NCBI RefSeq assembly: GCF_002706795.1
Contig: NZ_CP017705.1
Span: 3,098,501-3,162,500 of the forward strand
Origin: Brevibacillus laterosporus DSM 25
Lineage (GTDB): Bacteria; Bacillota; Bacilli; Brevibacillales; Brevibacillaceae
DNA: 64,000 nucleotides
Reading direction: 5' to 3'
Shown here: positions 39,255 through 49,051 of the stretch, in pieces
Numbering within the stretch: position 1 is the first letter of the stretch
Layout of the letters: every line of letters begins with the position of its first letter
Position numbers and translations under genes: made by a program
The notes under the pieces: model-generated
The model's database searches: none
What the model was told of the DNA's origin: nothing
What the model saw: the letters and a program-made list of their open reading frames with translations, nothing else

Positions 39255-40298
39255 ATGACAATTAAAATCGGGATAAATGGGTTTGGACGTATTGGGCGCA
39301 TGGTTTTTCGCAAAGCGATCCAAGATCCATCCATCGAGGTTGTGGCTATTAACGCTAGCTATCCTCCCGAAACTCTGGCTCATTTATTAAAATATGATTC
39401 CGTTCATGGGACCTTAGCTCATGACGTTACTGTAGATGGTAATCGCATTGTCATTAATGGAAAAAACACTCTGGTATTATCCGATCGTGATCCTTTGAAC
39501 CTGCCATGGGGAAAGCTTGGAGTGGAGGTGGTTGTGGAAGCAACCGGAAAATTCACAGATCGTAAAGGTGCTGAGAAGCATATAAAAAGCGGTGCCAAAA
39601 AAGTAGTTATTACTGCACCAGGCAAAGACGAGGATGCGACTATTGTAATGGGTGTCAATGAAGATCAATACGATCATGAACAACACCATATTGTTTCAAA
39701 TGCATCCTGCACGACCAATTGTCTAGCGCCTGTAGCTAAAGTGTTGCATGAGGCCTTTCAGATCCAATCAGGGCTTATGACTACCATTCATTCCTATACG
39801 AATGATCAGGTGAATCTAGATAATCCACATAAGGATTTACGCCGTGCACGTGCTTGTGCCCAATCCATCATTCCAACAACAACTGGAGCAGCGAGAGCGG
39901 TAGGTAAAGTATTGCCAGAACTAAATGGTAAACTAAATGGTTTTGCTTTACGTGTGCCCACACCAAATGTTTCCGTGGTCGATTTGGTGGTACAAATCTC
40001 TAAAAATGTCACTACACAAGAGGTCAATCGGGTATTGCGCGAAGCAAGCGAAGGGGCTTTAAAAGGCTATCTAGGCTATACAGATGCACCTCTTGTTTCT
40101 ACTGATTTTAATGGCAATGAAAATTCCTCAATCATCGATGGCCTGTCTACCATGGTGATGAGTGATAAGCATGTGAAAGTCATTGCTTGGTACGATAATG
40201 AGTGGGGGTATTCCTGCCGTGTGCTTGATTTGGTAAAGCATGTGTCAGAGCATGTAAATCAATCGAAACGTATTTTGACAGGTAGTACACACGGATAA
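39255..40298 (+). CDS. gapB: gluconeogenic glyceraldehyde-3-phosphate dehydrogenase GapB
   Basis: This 347-residue GAPDH has catalytic Cys in SNASCTTNCLAPVAKVL (near residue 151), TIHSYTNDQ and the phosphate-binding TTTGAARAVGKVLPEL. At residues 33-36 it has N-A-S-Y where NAD-specific GapA has Asn-Asp; loss of the Asp that rejects the 2'-phosphate is the mark of NADP-preferring GapB, which works in gluconeogenesis. AGGGAGGGGCAACATA precedes the ATG. Position after coaE and before nrdR-dnaB-dnaI matches B. subtilis gapB (speD is missing here). Regulation by CcpN is suggested by the operator at 39191. Confidence 0.92.
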   Translation: MTIKIGINGFGRIGRMVFRKAIQDPSIEVVAINASYPPETLAHLLKYDSVHGTLAHDVTVDGNRIVINGKNTLVLSDRDPLNLPWGKLGVEVVVEATGKFTDRKGAEKHIKSGAKKVVITAPGKDEDATIVMGVNEDQYDHEQHHIVSNASCTTNCLAPVAKVLHEAFQIQSGLMTTIHSYTNDQVNLDNPHKDLRRARACAQSIIPTTTGAARAVGKVLPELNGKLNGFALRVPTPNVSVVDLVVQISKNVTTQEVNRVLREASEGALKGYLGYTDAPLVSTDFNGNENSSIIDGLSTMVMSDKHVKVIAWYDNEWGYSCRVLDLVKHVSEHVNQSKRILTGSTHG

Positions 40299-40353
40299 TC
40301 TTTGGCTTCATTTGGCATTTTAATTCTGAAAAATAATTGTTATTTGAATTTAG

Positions 40354-40392
40354 AAAAAAGCTGATTTCATAAGTGCTGAAATCAGCTTTTTC
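40354..40392 (+). terminator. Rho-independent terminator of gapB
   Basis: AAAAAGCTGATTTC pairs with GAAATCAGCTTTTT around a 10-base loop. Confidence 0.92.
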
Positions 40393-40526
40393 ATGTCCTT
40401 TCCCAAAAATCTTGCAAAATCATTCTGGTGATTGATTTTGCAGAATTTGATTTGTCCTTATATTGTAAAATATTGTTATAATTAAATAGTTGCAATGTGA
40501 TGTACAAGAAAGGGAGGATGGATTAG

Positions 40527-42770
40527 ATGAGTAGGTTATCATTACGTAAGTGGATAGCAGCCAGTAGTGGATGTGTGTTAGTTGCGGGTACGTTGGTGGC
40601 TCCATTTGAGATTTCTGGAAGCGCTTCGGTTTTATATGCAAAAGAGAAGAAAGTGTCTTATAGCAAGCTTTTAACGCAAAAAGAAGTGGAAGAACGTGTG
40701 CAACAATGGATTACCATTCCTGCGGAGTACAAAATCAGAAATTCTCGATTTGAAAAAGATGACGAGCTGACAAACTCACCATACTGGTCGATAAGCTGGG
40801 AGACAAGTGATAAAAGAAGCGACAAATTCATTTATACAACAGTAGATGCTCAAACAGGAGAACTAATTAGATTTCATAAATATGAACGCAACAATAAACC
40901 AGCTAAAAAGACAGTTAGTGAGAAAGAAGCAGAAAAAACGGCAGGGGCTTTTATTGAAAAGGTGGCTAAAGCGAAAAAAGACTCTTTGAGTAAAGCAAAT
41001 GAAATTGTTCCATTGACAAACAACAAAAGTTTCACATTTGTCTATACACGTATGTCTGATGGAATTCCATTCATTGAAAATGGAGTAACGATTAAAATGG
41101 ATGCTAATGGTGAAATCACGTCCTATGAACTTACGTGGGATGACGGAAAAATTCCTTCTTCCAAGTCATCTATTTCCATAGAACAAGCAGAGAAAAAACT
41201 AAAGAGTCTACTAGACCCACAGGTACGATACATGGAATTGGACAGGTATCAAAGCAGGAAGAGCGGACACATAACGTATACTCCTGTTTATAAATATGGT
41301 AACAATAGTGCCAGATTCTTAGATGCAAATAGCGGAGAGGCGATTAGTCCAAATGGTGCTAAAGCGGAAGCTAGCAATAAAATAATCCCATTAGGCGATC
41401 AAATCACTTATGAAAAAAATCAAGCACCTTCAAAAATCAGCAAAGAGCAAGCAGAAAAAATTGCTATCGAATGGGGAAAAAAACTAGCTAACGGTTGGAT
41501 ATTTAATGGTTCGAGTGGGGGGGGCTCCAGTGTAGACTCTACTGGTGCTAAAACACAGGACTGGGGATTCAGGTTCATTTCTACTGATCAAAGTGATGAG
41601 ATTAGAATTAAAATAAATGACAATGCTCAATTAATTAATTATTCAAAACGGAATAGTTCACGTGGAAATAGCAGAAATTCTCAAGAGTCAGAGAAAAGAG
41701 CAGTTGATAAACAAGCAGCAGAAAAGGTCGCTATCGAACTGGTCAAAAGCATCTATCCTGATCATACTGGGCAGCTTTATTTAAGAACAGATGAAGAGCG
41801 TTTTGGTATAAGCGACGAGGATCGAGCCTACTCGTTCAGATTTGGTTATTTATATAAAGGTACCCCGATTGATGACCTAGGGATTGAGGTTGAAGTAGAT
41901 AAATATCATAACGAAGTAAGTTCTATTTGGCTAAATGGGGAAGAGAATGTTGCACCTTGGCGAAACGGTGATGCTTTCGAAGAGAATACGTTATCCAAGG
42001 AAAAAGCGATAGAGAAAGAGATCAAAGAGAAAAAACTAATGCTTACGTATTATAAAGCTCCTTTCTATATTGCAAAGGTAGAGGCGTCCGAGAAGGAGTC
42101 AACTGAAGAGATTCCTATACAGCTCGTCTATCGTTATGTAGGGGAGGAAAAACATGTAAACGGAGTAACTGGAGAATTAGTAGAACCATGGGGATTTAGT
42201 AGAGATGAATCGGCTAGTGATATCGAGGGACACAAAAGTGAGGAAGCCTTGCAAGATATGCTAAATAGAGGTTTATTCATCTTGGAAGATGGAAAGCTAG
42301 AGCCAGATAAAGAAGTTTCTAGAGCTCAATTTGTGGGATGGATGCTTGGAATATCAAATGAGTTGGTTCGGGCGCATATGTTAGATGATGATGATGATGA
42401 TGATGAGAAACCTTATACGTACTCGGATGTACCTACAACCCATCCATATTACAGTGCTATTTCCCAGGCCTCTCAACTTAAAATCATTCCACCCACAGCT
42501 CGCTTTGAGCCTGATCGAGCCATTACACGTAATGAAGCGCTAGAAATTTTCATGAAAGCATTACGATTTGGACCGCTACTATCCAAGCCTGATGTCTTTC
42601 AATCCCCTTATCCAGACGTAACAGCAGAACAAGTACCTGCTTATACACTAGCGTATGCGTTAGGTTATCTGAAAACACCAAAAGGAACAAATGTAGGGCC
42701 AAATAAAATCATAACGCGCGCAGAAGCGGCAGAGCTAATGTATCAGTTTTATCAGCAAAACCAACGATAA
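40527..42770 (+). CDS. secreted YcdB/YcdC-repeat protein with S-layer homology domains
   Basis: This 747-residue exported protein begins with a signal peptide (residues 1 to about 38; RKWIAASSGCVLVAGTLVAP). A tandem of PepSY/YcdB-YcdC-type modules (about 50-545) shows recurring SxxxAEKxA helices followed by YTR/YRF strands, for example SEKEAEKTAGAFIEKVAKAK, SIEQAEKKLKSL and SKEQAEKIAIEWGKKL. Three divergent SLH motifs (about 560-747, such as EVSRAQFVGWMLG, AITRNEALEIFMKAL and IITRAEAAELMYQFY) would bind secondary wall polymer. A run of seven Asp codons separates the first two. Its role is unknown; surface peptidase-inhibitor-like modules are one guess. AGAAAGGGAGGATGG precedes the ATG. Confidence 0.85.
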   Translation: MSRLSLRKWIAASSGCVLVAGTLVAPFEISGSASVLYAKEKKVSYSKLLTQKEVEERVQQWITIPAEYKIRNSRFEKDDELTNSPYWSISWETSDKRSDKFIYTTVDAQTGELIRFHKYERNNKPAKKTVSEKEAEKTAGAFIEKVAKAKKDSLSKANEIVPLTNNKSFTFVYTRMSDGIPFIENGVTIKMDANGEITSYELTWDDGKIPSSKSSISIEQAEKKLKSLLDPQVRYMELDRYQSRKSGHITYTPVYKYGNNSARFLDANSGEAISPNGAKAEASNKIIPLGDQITYEKNQAPSKISKEQAEKIAIEWGKKLANGWIFNGSSGGGSSVDSTGAKTQDWGFRFISTDQSDEIRIKINDNAQLINYSKRNSSRGNSRNSQESEKRAVDKQAAEKVAIELVKSIYPDHTGQLYLRTDEERFGISDEDRAYSFRFGYLYKGTPIDDLGIEVEVDKYHNEVSSIWLNGEENVAPWRNGDAFEENTLSKEKAIEKEIKEKKLMLTYYKAPFYIAKVEASEKESTEEIPIQLVYRYVGEEKHVNGVTGELVEPWGFSRDESASDIEGHKSEEALQDMLNRGLFILEDGKLEPDKEVSRAQFVGWMLGISNELVRAHMLDDDDDDDEKPYTYSDVPTTHPYYSAISQASQLKIIPPTARFEPDRAITRNEALEIFMKALRFGPLLSKPDVFQSPYPDVTAEQVPAYTLAYALGYLKTPKGTNVGPNKIITRAEAAELMYQFYQQNQR
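42384..42404 (+). repeat. GAT trinucleotide run encoding poly-Asp
   Basis: Seven consecutive GAT codons lie in the SLH protein gene. Length changes would stay in frame. Confidence 0.7.
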
Positions 42771-42791
42771 TTGATCTAAGTCAAACAAAAC

Positions 42792-42827
42792 AAAACTCCC
42801 TCTCATTATCAATTAGGAGGGAGTTTT
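42792..42827. terminator. bidirectional Rho-independent terminator
   Basis: AAAACTCCCTC pairs with GAGGGAGTTTT around a 14-base loop, between the SLH gene and the convergent HD-GYP gene. Confidence 0.88.
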
Positions 42828-42853
42828 GCTGATTGTAAAATTAACTAGATGAT

Positions 42854-43987
42854 TTAAAATTCCGGTGCAATATGCTTAGATTCCATAAAAGTAAATAATG
42901 TTTCATCTTCAAATTGCGTAATAAATAATTTTAAATTATATTTCAAATTAACTTCGTACGGGGTAAGCAAGTCATTGCCACGCCCATCCCGCAAAATGCG
43001 TATCGTTGGACGATGACAGCATTCTGGATCTACTTTACAGACTACGCCGCTTTCTCCGTTATTGAGTACGACGCCGCTACCCAGTGGAAAGACAGCGATA
43101 TGCTTGCGAAAGGCATCCACCAAGTGATGTTGGAACAAATAGCCACCTGAACCAAGCAGGTATTCAAGGGCATCTTGTGGCATATAGCGTTTTCTCCAAC
43201 GTCTTGGGGTAGTTAGAGAATCATACACGTCACAAATAGCTACGATTTGCGCATACTCATGGAACTTGTCACCCTGCAGTTGTTGCGGATAGCCACTTCC
43301 ATCCATCCGTTCATGATGCTGAAAAGCAACGTGAGCAGACAATAACGAAATATCGTGTTGTTTTCGAATGATATCAAATCCAAGACGCGTATGCTCTTTG
43401 GCCTGCTCCATTTCAGCTTCGTTCCAACGGTCGGTCTTGTCCAACAATTCTTTTGGCAAAGCTGTTTTTCCGATGTCGTGTAACAAGGCCCCGATCCCCA
43501 AATCACGTAATTGGGTCGTGTTGTAGCCAAGTGACATGCCAACAGCTGTAGCCATGACGGCGACGTTAACGCTGTGATGATACATTGCTCCCGAGTGAGA
43601 GGAGATGTTAGCTAGATGAATCATGACATCTTTTGCACCAGATAGATCATTTAAAATCTTATGAAAGACCTGCTGGAAATGCATACCCATATCTTTGACA
43701 GAGACCCGACGAGCAACTTTATTGGTATTACGCAGTTGTTGCACGGTTTTATGTATGACTTCCAAAGCATCTTGCCTTGTCTCTGGTCGTATAACATCTT
43801 CTACCTCAATATCTGATGTGTGCGGGTCATCAATATAGACGGAATCAATTCCCATGCGTTGTAGACCACTTACCAATCTTTCACTCAGCTGCATACCTGC
43901 CCCAAGCAGGACTTTTCCATCATCTGTAAAAACGGTCCTTCCCAATTTCATCCCAGGTTGAACATGTCGCAACGAGACTAGGCGCAT
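42854..43987 (-). CDS. HD-GYP domain protein, predicted c-di-GMP phosphodiesterase
   Basis: This 377-residue protein has an N-terminal domain (residues 1-110; MRLVSLRHVQPGMKLGRTVF) common in Bacillales HD-GYP proteins, then the HD-GYP core (about 120-290). Intact residues are ALLHDIGKTALPKELL (HD), the HHERMDGSGYPQQL signature with the GYP triad, and IVAICDVYDSLTTPR. A C-terminal beta-rich extension (PilZ-like position but no RxxxR) follows. It should hydrolyse c-di-GMP in the cytosol. CAAGGGAGGGTTCTTGC precedes the ATG. It is an insertion in the otherwise Bacillus-like gapB-nrdR-dnaB order. Confidence 0.9.
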   Translation of the reverse strand: MRLVSLRHVQPGMKLGRTVFTDDGKVLLGAGMQLSERLVSGLQRMGIDSVYIDDPHTSDIEVEDVIRPETRQDALEVIHKTVQQLRNTNKVARRVSVKDMGMHFQQVFHKILNDLSGAKDVMIHLANISSHSGAMYHHSVNVAVMATAVGMSLGYNTTQLRDLGIGALLHDIGKTALPKELLDKTDRWNEAEMEQAKEHTRLGFDIIRKQHDISLLSAHVAFQHHERMDGSGYPQQLQGDKFHEYAQIVAICDVYDSLTTPRRWRKRYMPQDALEYLLGSGGYLFQHHLVDAFRKHIAVFPLGSGVVLNNGESGVVCKVDPECCHRPTIRILRDGRGNDLLTPYEVNLKYNLKLFITQFEDETLFTFMESKHIAPEF

Positions 43988-44206
43988 GCAAGAACCCTCC
44001 CTTGCTGTTAGATACTATCTCATTTTAAAAAAATTATGGACAAATGGGAATAGGATATTCGCTTTTCCCTTGACTAACCTTACTGGATATGGGACTCTAA
44101 AGAAAAACTTCAATAATTTACACGCAAATTTATTGAATAAAATCAAGTCTTTCTTTTTTAGAATGATGTTGATCTAACTGAGTAATCATTTTGGAGATGA
44201 TGGCTA

Positions 44207-44695
44207 ATGCGTTGCCCATTTTGTGAATTCAATGGGACAAGGGTATTGGATTCCCGCCCATTTAATAACAACAAATCAATCAGACGCCGTCGAGAGTGCG
44301 AAGACTGCGGCAGAAGATTCACTACATTTGAAATGGTGGAAGAAACACCACTGTTAATTATTAAAAAGGATGGAACAAGAGAAGAGTATAGCCGTGATAA
44401 AATTTTACGTGGGTTGATTCGTGCTTGCGAAAAGCGGCCTGTGACATTGGAGATATTAGAGAATATTGTAAATGAAATCGAACGAGAACTACGTAGCCAG
44501 GGAAAAGCTGAGGTTCCTAGCAAAGAAGTAGGAGAAATGGTCATGGAGCGCCTCTACCATGTGGATGAGGTAGCTTATGTTCGTTTTGCTTCCGTTTATC
44601 GTCAATTTAAAGATATTAACGTATTTATGCGAGAATTGGAAGAGCTTTTGGAACAAGCGCGGAATCAGCCGCCTAAAATGAATAAACCAGAATAA
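44207..44695 (+). CDS. nrdR: transcriptional repressor NrdR
   Basis: This 162-residue NrdR has an N-terminal zinc ribbon (CPFC...CEDC at residues 3-34 with [20 protein letters not shown]) and an ATP-cone (about 49-139; [22 protein letters not shown]). It represses ribonucleotide reductase genes in response to dATP/ATP. It lies directly before dnaB-dnaI, as in B. subtilis (ytcG). TTTTGGAGATGATGGCTA precedes the ATG. It ends 100 bases before dnaB without a clear hairpin. Confidence 0.95.
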   Translation: MRCPFCEFNGTRVLDSRPFNNNKSIRRRRECEDCGRRFTTFEMVEETPLLIIKKDGTREEYSRDKILRGLIRACEKRPVTLEILENIVNEIERELRSQGKAEVPSKEVGEMVMERLYHVDEVAYVRFASVYRQFKDINVFMRELEELLEQARNQPPKMNKPE

Positions 44696-44795
44696 AAAAC
44701 ATTTTTTTCTCTAAGCTTCCAAACCTCTCCTACGTAACACGACAGAAGAAATGATATAATAGAGAAACTATGAACGTAAGGAAGGGTTTTGGTCG

Positions 44796-46301
44796 ATGCG
44801 TGTCATGTGGAACGAACTTGCGCCCAACGATCGCTATTTAGTGAGATTCATAAGGCCGCTGAGTATGATAGAGATGGGATTCGTTACCCATCTTTATTTG
44901 CCCTTACTAGGGGTATCATCCTATTCGTTGTATCAATTATTAATGCACGAGGTGGATGAAAAGAGTGGAGCAGCAAGCGAAGGGACGCACCGGAGTCTGA
45001 TGATGATGACATCCTTGCCGTTGGATCGCCTATTGCAAGCCAGAGAACGTCTAGAAGCGATGGATTTATTAAAGGTCCGTCGTCGTGAGAATCGCGAACA
45101 TGACTTTTTTTATGAGTATATCGTCTTGCCACCGCTAACTCCCGCTCAATTTTTTCAGGAAGATATCCTTCCTGTTATGTTGCTCAATCAAGTTGGAAAA
45201 GTCAAATACGAACAGCTTCGTCGTACCTATGCTGACCAGCTATGGAGTAATCTAGCGGAGGAGTATCCGTATGAAGAAGATGTAACCAAGCGTTTTTATG
45301 AGGTATATCACAATTTGTCAGCCTCTGAGCTGGAAATACGTCCTGGGTCGGAAACAGATCGATTTTTTGCTCACATGCAAGAAAAGCACCCTACAGCCTC
45401 CCTCGCTAATCATTATGAAGCGGAGCCAGATAAACAGTTGGATTTATCCTTTTTACGAGCTAGCCTACCTAGTCATGTACAAGCCTCTAAGGTAGTAACA
45501 CAGGAAACCATTCCGTTTTTTTATCAGTTACTCTCTTTTTATCAAGTGGACAGCTATTTATTAAGTCAAGAGCTACGGGATTGGAATCTTTTTGATTCAA
45601 AAGGAGCTCTGAGCACAGAACTATTGCGTAAACGACTACGCGAGCGATATGTAGATAACCAGCTGACGCGTGAGCGACGTTCATTAGCTGATGGCTATTT
45701 GGAACATCTCTGCCCTGGGAAAATACCAGCTCCGGGAACGGAAGTCTTTCTACGAGTCTGTCGAGAGCTTTCACCGCTGATCATATTAGAACAAGCGGTG
45801 GGAGGTAGAATTTCGCGTGCGTATTTAGAACGGGCGGAGAGCTTGGTCTTCGGAGATTCAATGCCGGCAGAGGTCGTAAATGCTTTGTTGTTATACGCGA
45901 TGCGTGAAACGAAAATGGAACTACCAAAAGCTTACGTAGAAACCATTCGAGATAGCTGGAAAGCTAAAGCGATTTCCACCGTGGATGAAGCAGTGAGGGT
46001 CATTTTAGAGCGGGCAGAAGCCAAGAATCAGGCTATGGAGAATCAAACGGCTCAATCTCCAGTGGGGTCGTCTAAAGGTGGATTATCCTCTAACCGGGGT
46101 CGGCGCAGTAATTCGCGAGCATTGTTGCAGGATAAGCTACCTGCTGCTGTACAGCGACAGTTGGATCGTGAGGAAGCAGAGGCAGTTGATACTGATCGGA
46201 AAAAACGCGTCAAACAAGTGAAAAAAACCATTATGGATGATCCAGAGCTGAAAGAATTGTACGAATCACTACGACAGCCGAAGAAGGGGGACGAACATTA
46301 G
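44796..46301 (+). CDS. dnaB: replication initiation and membrane attachment protein DnaB
   Basis: This 501-residue Gram-positive DnaB is the helicase-loader partner, not the helicase. It carries the N-terminal winged-helix (DH1) domain with FIRPLSMIEMGFVTHLYLPLLG, a middle helical domain, and the C-terminal DH2/DnaD-like region (about 310-420) followed by a charged tail. With DnaD and DnaI it loads DnaC helicase at oriC and on restart complexes. The ATG at 44796 follows GGAAGGGTTTTGGTCG; a second ATG lies nine bases later. A TATAAT at 44755 lies upstream without a good -35. Overlaps nothing; dnaI abuts it. Confidence 0.92.
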   Translation: MRVMWNELAPNDRYLVRFIRPLSMIEMGFVTHLYLPLLGVSSYSLYQLLMHEVDEKSGAASEGTHRSLMMMTSLPLDRLLQARERLEAMDLLKVRRRENREHDFFYEYIVLPPLTPAQFFQEDILPVMLLNQVGKVKYEQLRRTYADQLWSNLAEEYPYEEDVTKRFYEVYHNLSASELEIRPGSETDRFFAHMQEKHPTASLANHYEAEPDKQLDLSFLRASLPSHVQASKVVTQETIPFFYQLLSFYQVDSYLLSQELRDWNLFDSKGALSTELLRKRLRERYVDNQLTRERRSLADGYLEHLCPGKIPAPGTEVFLRVCRELSPLIILEQAVGGRISRAYLERAESLVFGDSMPAEVVNALLLYAMRETKMELPKAYVETIRDSWKAKAISTVDEAVRVILERAEAKNQAMENQTAQSPVGSSKGGLSSNRGRRSNSRALLQDKLPAAVQRQLDREEAEAVDTDRKKRVKQVKKTIMDDPELKELYESLRQPKKGDEH

Positions 46302-47243
46302 ATGGAACCTTTGCGTCAGTTTATGGAGGAGTTGGCGAAACGAACTCCACGTCATATTTTAAGTCCAGATGAACAATTGGATAAAATGATGCGTTCGTCT
46401 CTCTATCTAAAATCCTTTCAGCAGAAGCATCCTGAATTAACTAGGGAAGATTTGTTTCGCTCTCTTTCAGCAGTGTATGAATCGGTGAAGGAGCACTATT
46501 ATTGTGAGAATTGTCCTGGGCTGTCTGAATGTCCTAATTTGGTAAAGGGGCATACGAATAAGCTGCAGGTGCAAAACAAACACATTGTGTCCGCTCTAAG
46601 TCCCTGTGAAAAGCAATTAGCTTACGATGAGACACTTCGTACACGTAAAATGATGCGAAGCTACTATGTGTCTGAAGAAACACTTCAAGCTAGTTTTCAT
46701 CATATGGATATGAATGATTCCAATAAAGAAGCGATTCGTCAGGCGATGCGTTTCTGTCGAGAAATGAAAGGCGATAAGAAGCAAGCAGCACGAGGCCTGT
46801 ATGTTCACGGGGGCTTTGGGGTTGGCAAGAGCTATCTGATGGCTGCTATCGCACGTGAACTATCGGAGAGTAACATTTCTTCCTTAATGGTCTATGTCCC
46901 AGACTTCATTAGAGAGTTGAAAGAATCCCTCTCCGATCAATCCTATGTTGGTAAACTGGAACTACTAAAAGAGATTCCTGTTTTGATCCTAGATGATCTA
47001 GGAGCGGAGAATGTAACTCCGTGGATTCGTGATGAAGTGATTGGGGTCATTTTAAATCAGCGAATTAACAATCATCTACCAACTTTATTTGCTTCTAACT
47101 ATTCTCTCGAAGAATTGGAAGAGCATTTTGCCATCAGTAATGGTTCACGTATCGAAGTAACGAAGGCGCGCCGAATTCTGGAACGGATTCGTCATTATGT
47201 AGAGGTTGTAGAGATTGAAGGAATGAACCGTCGAAAAAGATAG
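46302..47243 (+). CDS. dnaI: primosomal helicase loader DnaI
   Basis: This 313-residue AAA+ protein has an N-terminal helicase-binding domain with a zinc site (YYCENCPGLSECPNLVKGH, a CxxC-x5-C-like cluster plus His). The ATPase domain (about 130-313) has Walker A GGFGVGKSYLMAAIA, Walker B PVLILDDLGAEN and the arginine finger region ARRILERIRHYVE. It loads DnaC. The ATG directly follows the dnaB stop, with GAAGGGGGACGAACATTAG as ribosome site. Confidence 0.94.
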   Translation: MEPLRQFMEELAKRTPRHILSPDEQLDKMMRSSLYLKSFQQKHPELTREDLFRSLSAVYESVKEHYYCENCPGLSECPNLVKGHTNKLQVQNKHIVSALSPCEKQLAYDETLRTRKMMRSYYVSEETLQASFHHMDMNDSNKEAIRQAMRFCREMKGDKKQAARGLYVHGGFGVGKSYLMAAIARELSESNISSLMVYVPDFIRELKESLSDQSYVGKLELLKEIPVLILDDLGAENVTPWIRDEVIGVILNQRINNHLPTLFASNYSLEELEEHFAISNGSRIEVTKARRILERIRHYVEVVEIEGMNRRKR

Positions 47244-47815
47244 CCTATGCCGGGGTAAGTGCCTAGGAGCATATTGTTTGGCAGGCAACCCAAGTATTGG
47301 ACAAGCAGATAAGTCCTTTACTTGGGTTCTTTTGTCTGGATTAGGGTCAGTTTATGGAAATATTTTAGTGATTGGTTGCCTAGTTGTCTTGTCAAAAATG
47401 TCCTTTTGAAAAAGACATACAAAGCTTATATTGAAAACGGGACGGCATAAAATAAAAAAGACAAATGTATTCCCTAGAAATACATAGCGATAATGATGTT
47501 TGATTATTCAGAAAACATGTCTGTGGAGTGAAACTCTTGCTATCAAAGGGTTATAGTGACTGATTACTGTGAATTAACTGATGATACTGAAAAATATTGT
47601 GTTTGGTGTGTGGACATTATGGGGATCATGTGGTACTTTTAAAACTAGAATAGGAAGATGATTACGCGGTTAAAACAACATCATTATGTACGTACAGAGA
47701 GGACATTTGTTTTCTCTGGGAAGAGTGGTAATCCTGTCTTCCTTACCAAATGTAATGGGTAGTATCGTATTTATGAAAAGATAAAAAACCAAGATACCTA
47801 TGGAGGGATAAAAGG
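47244..47815 (+). other. long intergenic region before kbl
   Basis: These roughly 570 bases hold the dnaI terminator (47287) and about 480 AT-rich bases before kbl. A GGAAGA/TCTTCC hairpin (near 47719-47742) and a GGTAA/TTACC pair nested in ACATT/AATGT occur about 75 bases before kbl. I found no T-box, no known riboswitch and no ORF with a good ribosome site. A leader-type control of threonine catabolism remains possible. Confidence 0.4.
47287..47335 (+). terminator. Rho-independent terminator of nrdR-dnaB-dnaI
   Basis: AACCCAAGTA pairs with TACTTGGGTT over a long loop, followed by CTTTTG. Confidence 0.7.
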
Positions 47816-49006
47816 ATGTCCAGCAGAGGGTTGCAAGAGTTTTTACAAGGAAATTTAGCAGAACTTAAAAGCAAGGGCCTATATAACGTTATTGATCCTT
47901 TGGAGAGTGCCAACGGGGCTGTTATTACCATTAAAGGCAAAAAACTGGTTAACCTTTCTTCCAACAACTATCTGGGTTTGGCAACAGATGAACGCTTGAA
48001 GGAAGCAGCATACCAAGCGATTGCAAAGTATGGTGTTGGAGCAGGTGCCGTTCGTACAATTAACGGGACATTGGATATCCATATTACTTTAGAAAACACA
48101 TTAGCAGAATTTAAACATACCGAGGCGGCTATTGCTTACCAGTCTGGGTTTAACTGTAATATGGCTGCCATTTCAGCCGTGATGGATAAAAATGATGCAA
48201 TTCTATCAGATGAATTAAACCATGCATCCATTATCGATGGATGCCGTCTATCTAAAGCCAAAACGATCCGTTATAACCATTCTGACATGGATGATCTTCG
48301 TCAAAAAGCAAAAGAGGCGAAGGAATCTGGTCTGTACAATAAAATCATGGTGATTACAGATGGTGTTTTCTCTATGGATGGAGATATTGCCAAGCTACCA
48401 GAAATTGTAGAAATTGCTGAGGAATTCGATTTAATCACGTATGTGGATGATGCTCATGGATCTGGCGTTCTTGGTAAAGGGGCGGGAACCGTTAAGCATT
48501 TTGGCTTATCTGACAAGGTAGACTTCCAGATCGGAACGCTGTCAAAAGCGATTGGGGTAGTAGGTGGTTATGTAGCTGGTAAACAAGAGCTAATTGATTG
48601 GCTTAAAGTACGTAGTAGACCTTTCCTATTCTCCACTGCACTTACACCAGGAGATGTCGCAGCGATTACCAAAGCAATTAACATTTTGACAGAAAGCACC
48701 GAATTACATGATCGCCTCTGGGAGAATGGTAATTACCTGAAAAAGGGTTTGAAAGAGCTCGGTTTTAATATCGGAGAGAGCGAGACTCCAATCACACCTT
48801 GCATTATTGGGGATGAAATAAAAACACAGGAATTTAGTAAGCGATTGTATGAAGAAGGCGTTTATGCAAAAGCTATTGTATTCCCAACGGTTGCTAAAGG
48901 AACGGGACGTGTCCGCAATATGCCAACTGCGGCGCATACGAAAGAAATGTTAGATCAAGCGTTGGCCACTTACAAAAAAGTAGGTAAGGAAATGGGAATC
49001 ATTTAA
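47816..49006 (+). CDS. kbl: glycine C-acetyltransferase (2-amino-3-ketobutyrate CoA ligase)
   Basis: This 396-residue PLP enzyme of the alpha-oxoamine synthase family has [17 protein letters not shown], the cofactor residues in [14 protein letters not shown] and the Schiff-base Lys in [17 protein letters not shown] (near residue 244). It cleaves 2-amino-3-ketobutyrate with CoA to glycine and acetyl-CoA. Its pairing with threonine dehydrogenase next door points to Kbl over the BioF homologue. TATGGAGGGATAAAAGG precedes the ATG. Confidence 0.93.
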   Translation: MSSRGLQEFLQGNLAELKSKGLYNVIDPLESANGAVITIKGKKLVNLSSNNYLGLATDERLKEAAYQAIAKYGVGAGAVRTINGTLDIHITLENTLAEFKHTEAAIAYQSGFNCNMAAISAVMDKNDAILSDELNHASIIDGCRLSKAKTIRYNHSDMDDLRQKAKEAKESGLYNKIMVITDGVFSMDGDIAKLPEIVEIAEEFDLITYVDDAHGSGVLGKGAGTVKHFGLSDKVDFQIGTLSKAIGVVGGYVAGKQELIDWLKVRSRPFLFSTALTPGDVAAITKAINILTESTELHDRLWENGNYLKKGLKELGFNIGESETPITPCIIGDEIKTQEFSKRLYEEGVYAKAIVFPTVAKGTGRVRNMPTAAHTKEMLDQALATYKKVGKEMGII

Positions 49007-49051
49007 CCCTACTGAGCAAAAGGAACAACAGGACGAAAGGGGTCAACCCAT

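Noticed and set aside
47640-47815. Possible T-box or glycine riboswitch before kbl
   Set aside because: The hairpins lack the T-box sequence, a stem I with specifier loop, and glycine-aptamer core motifs.
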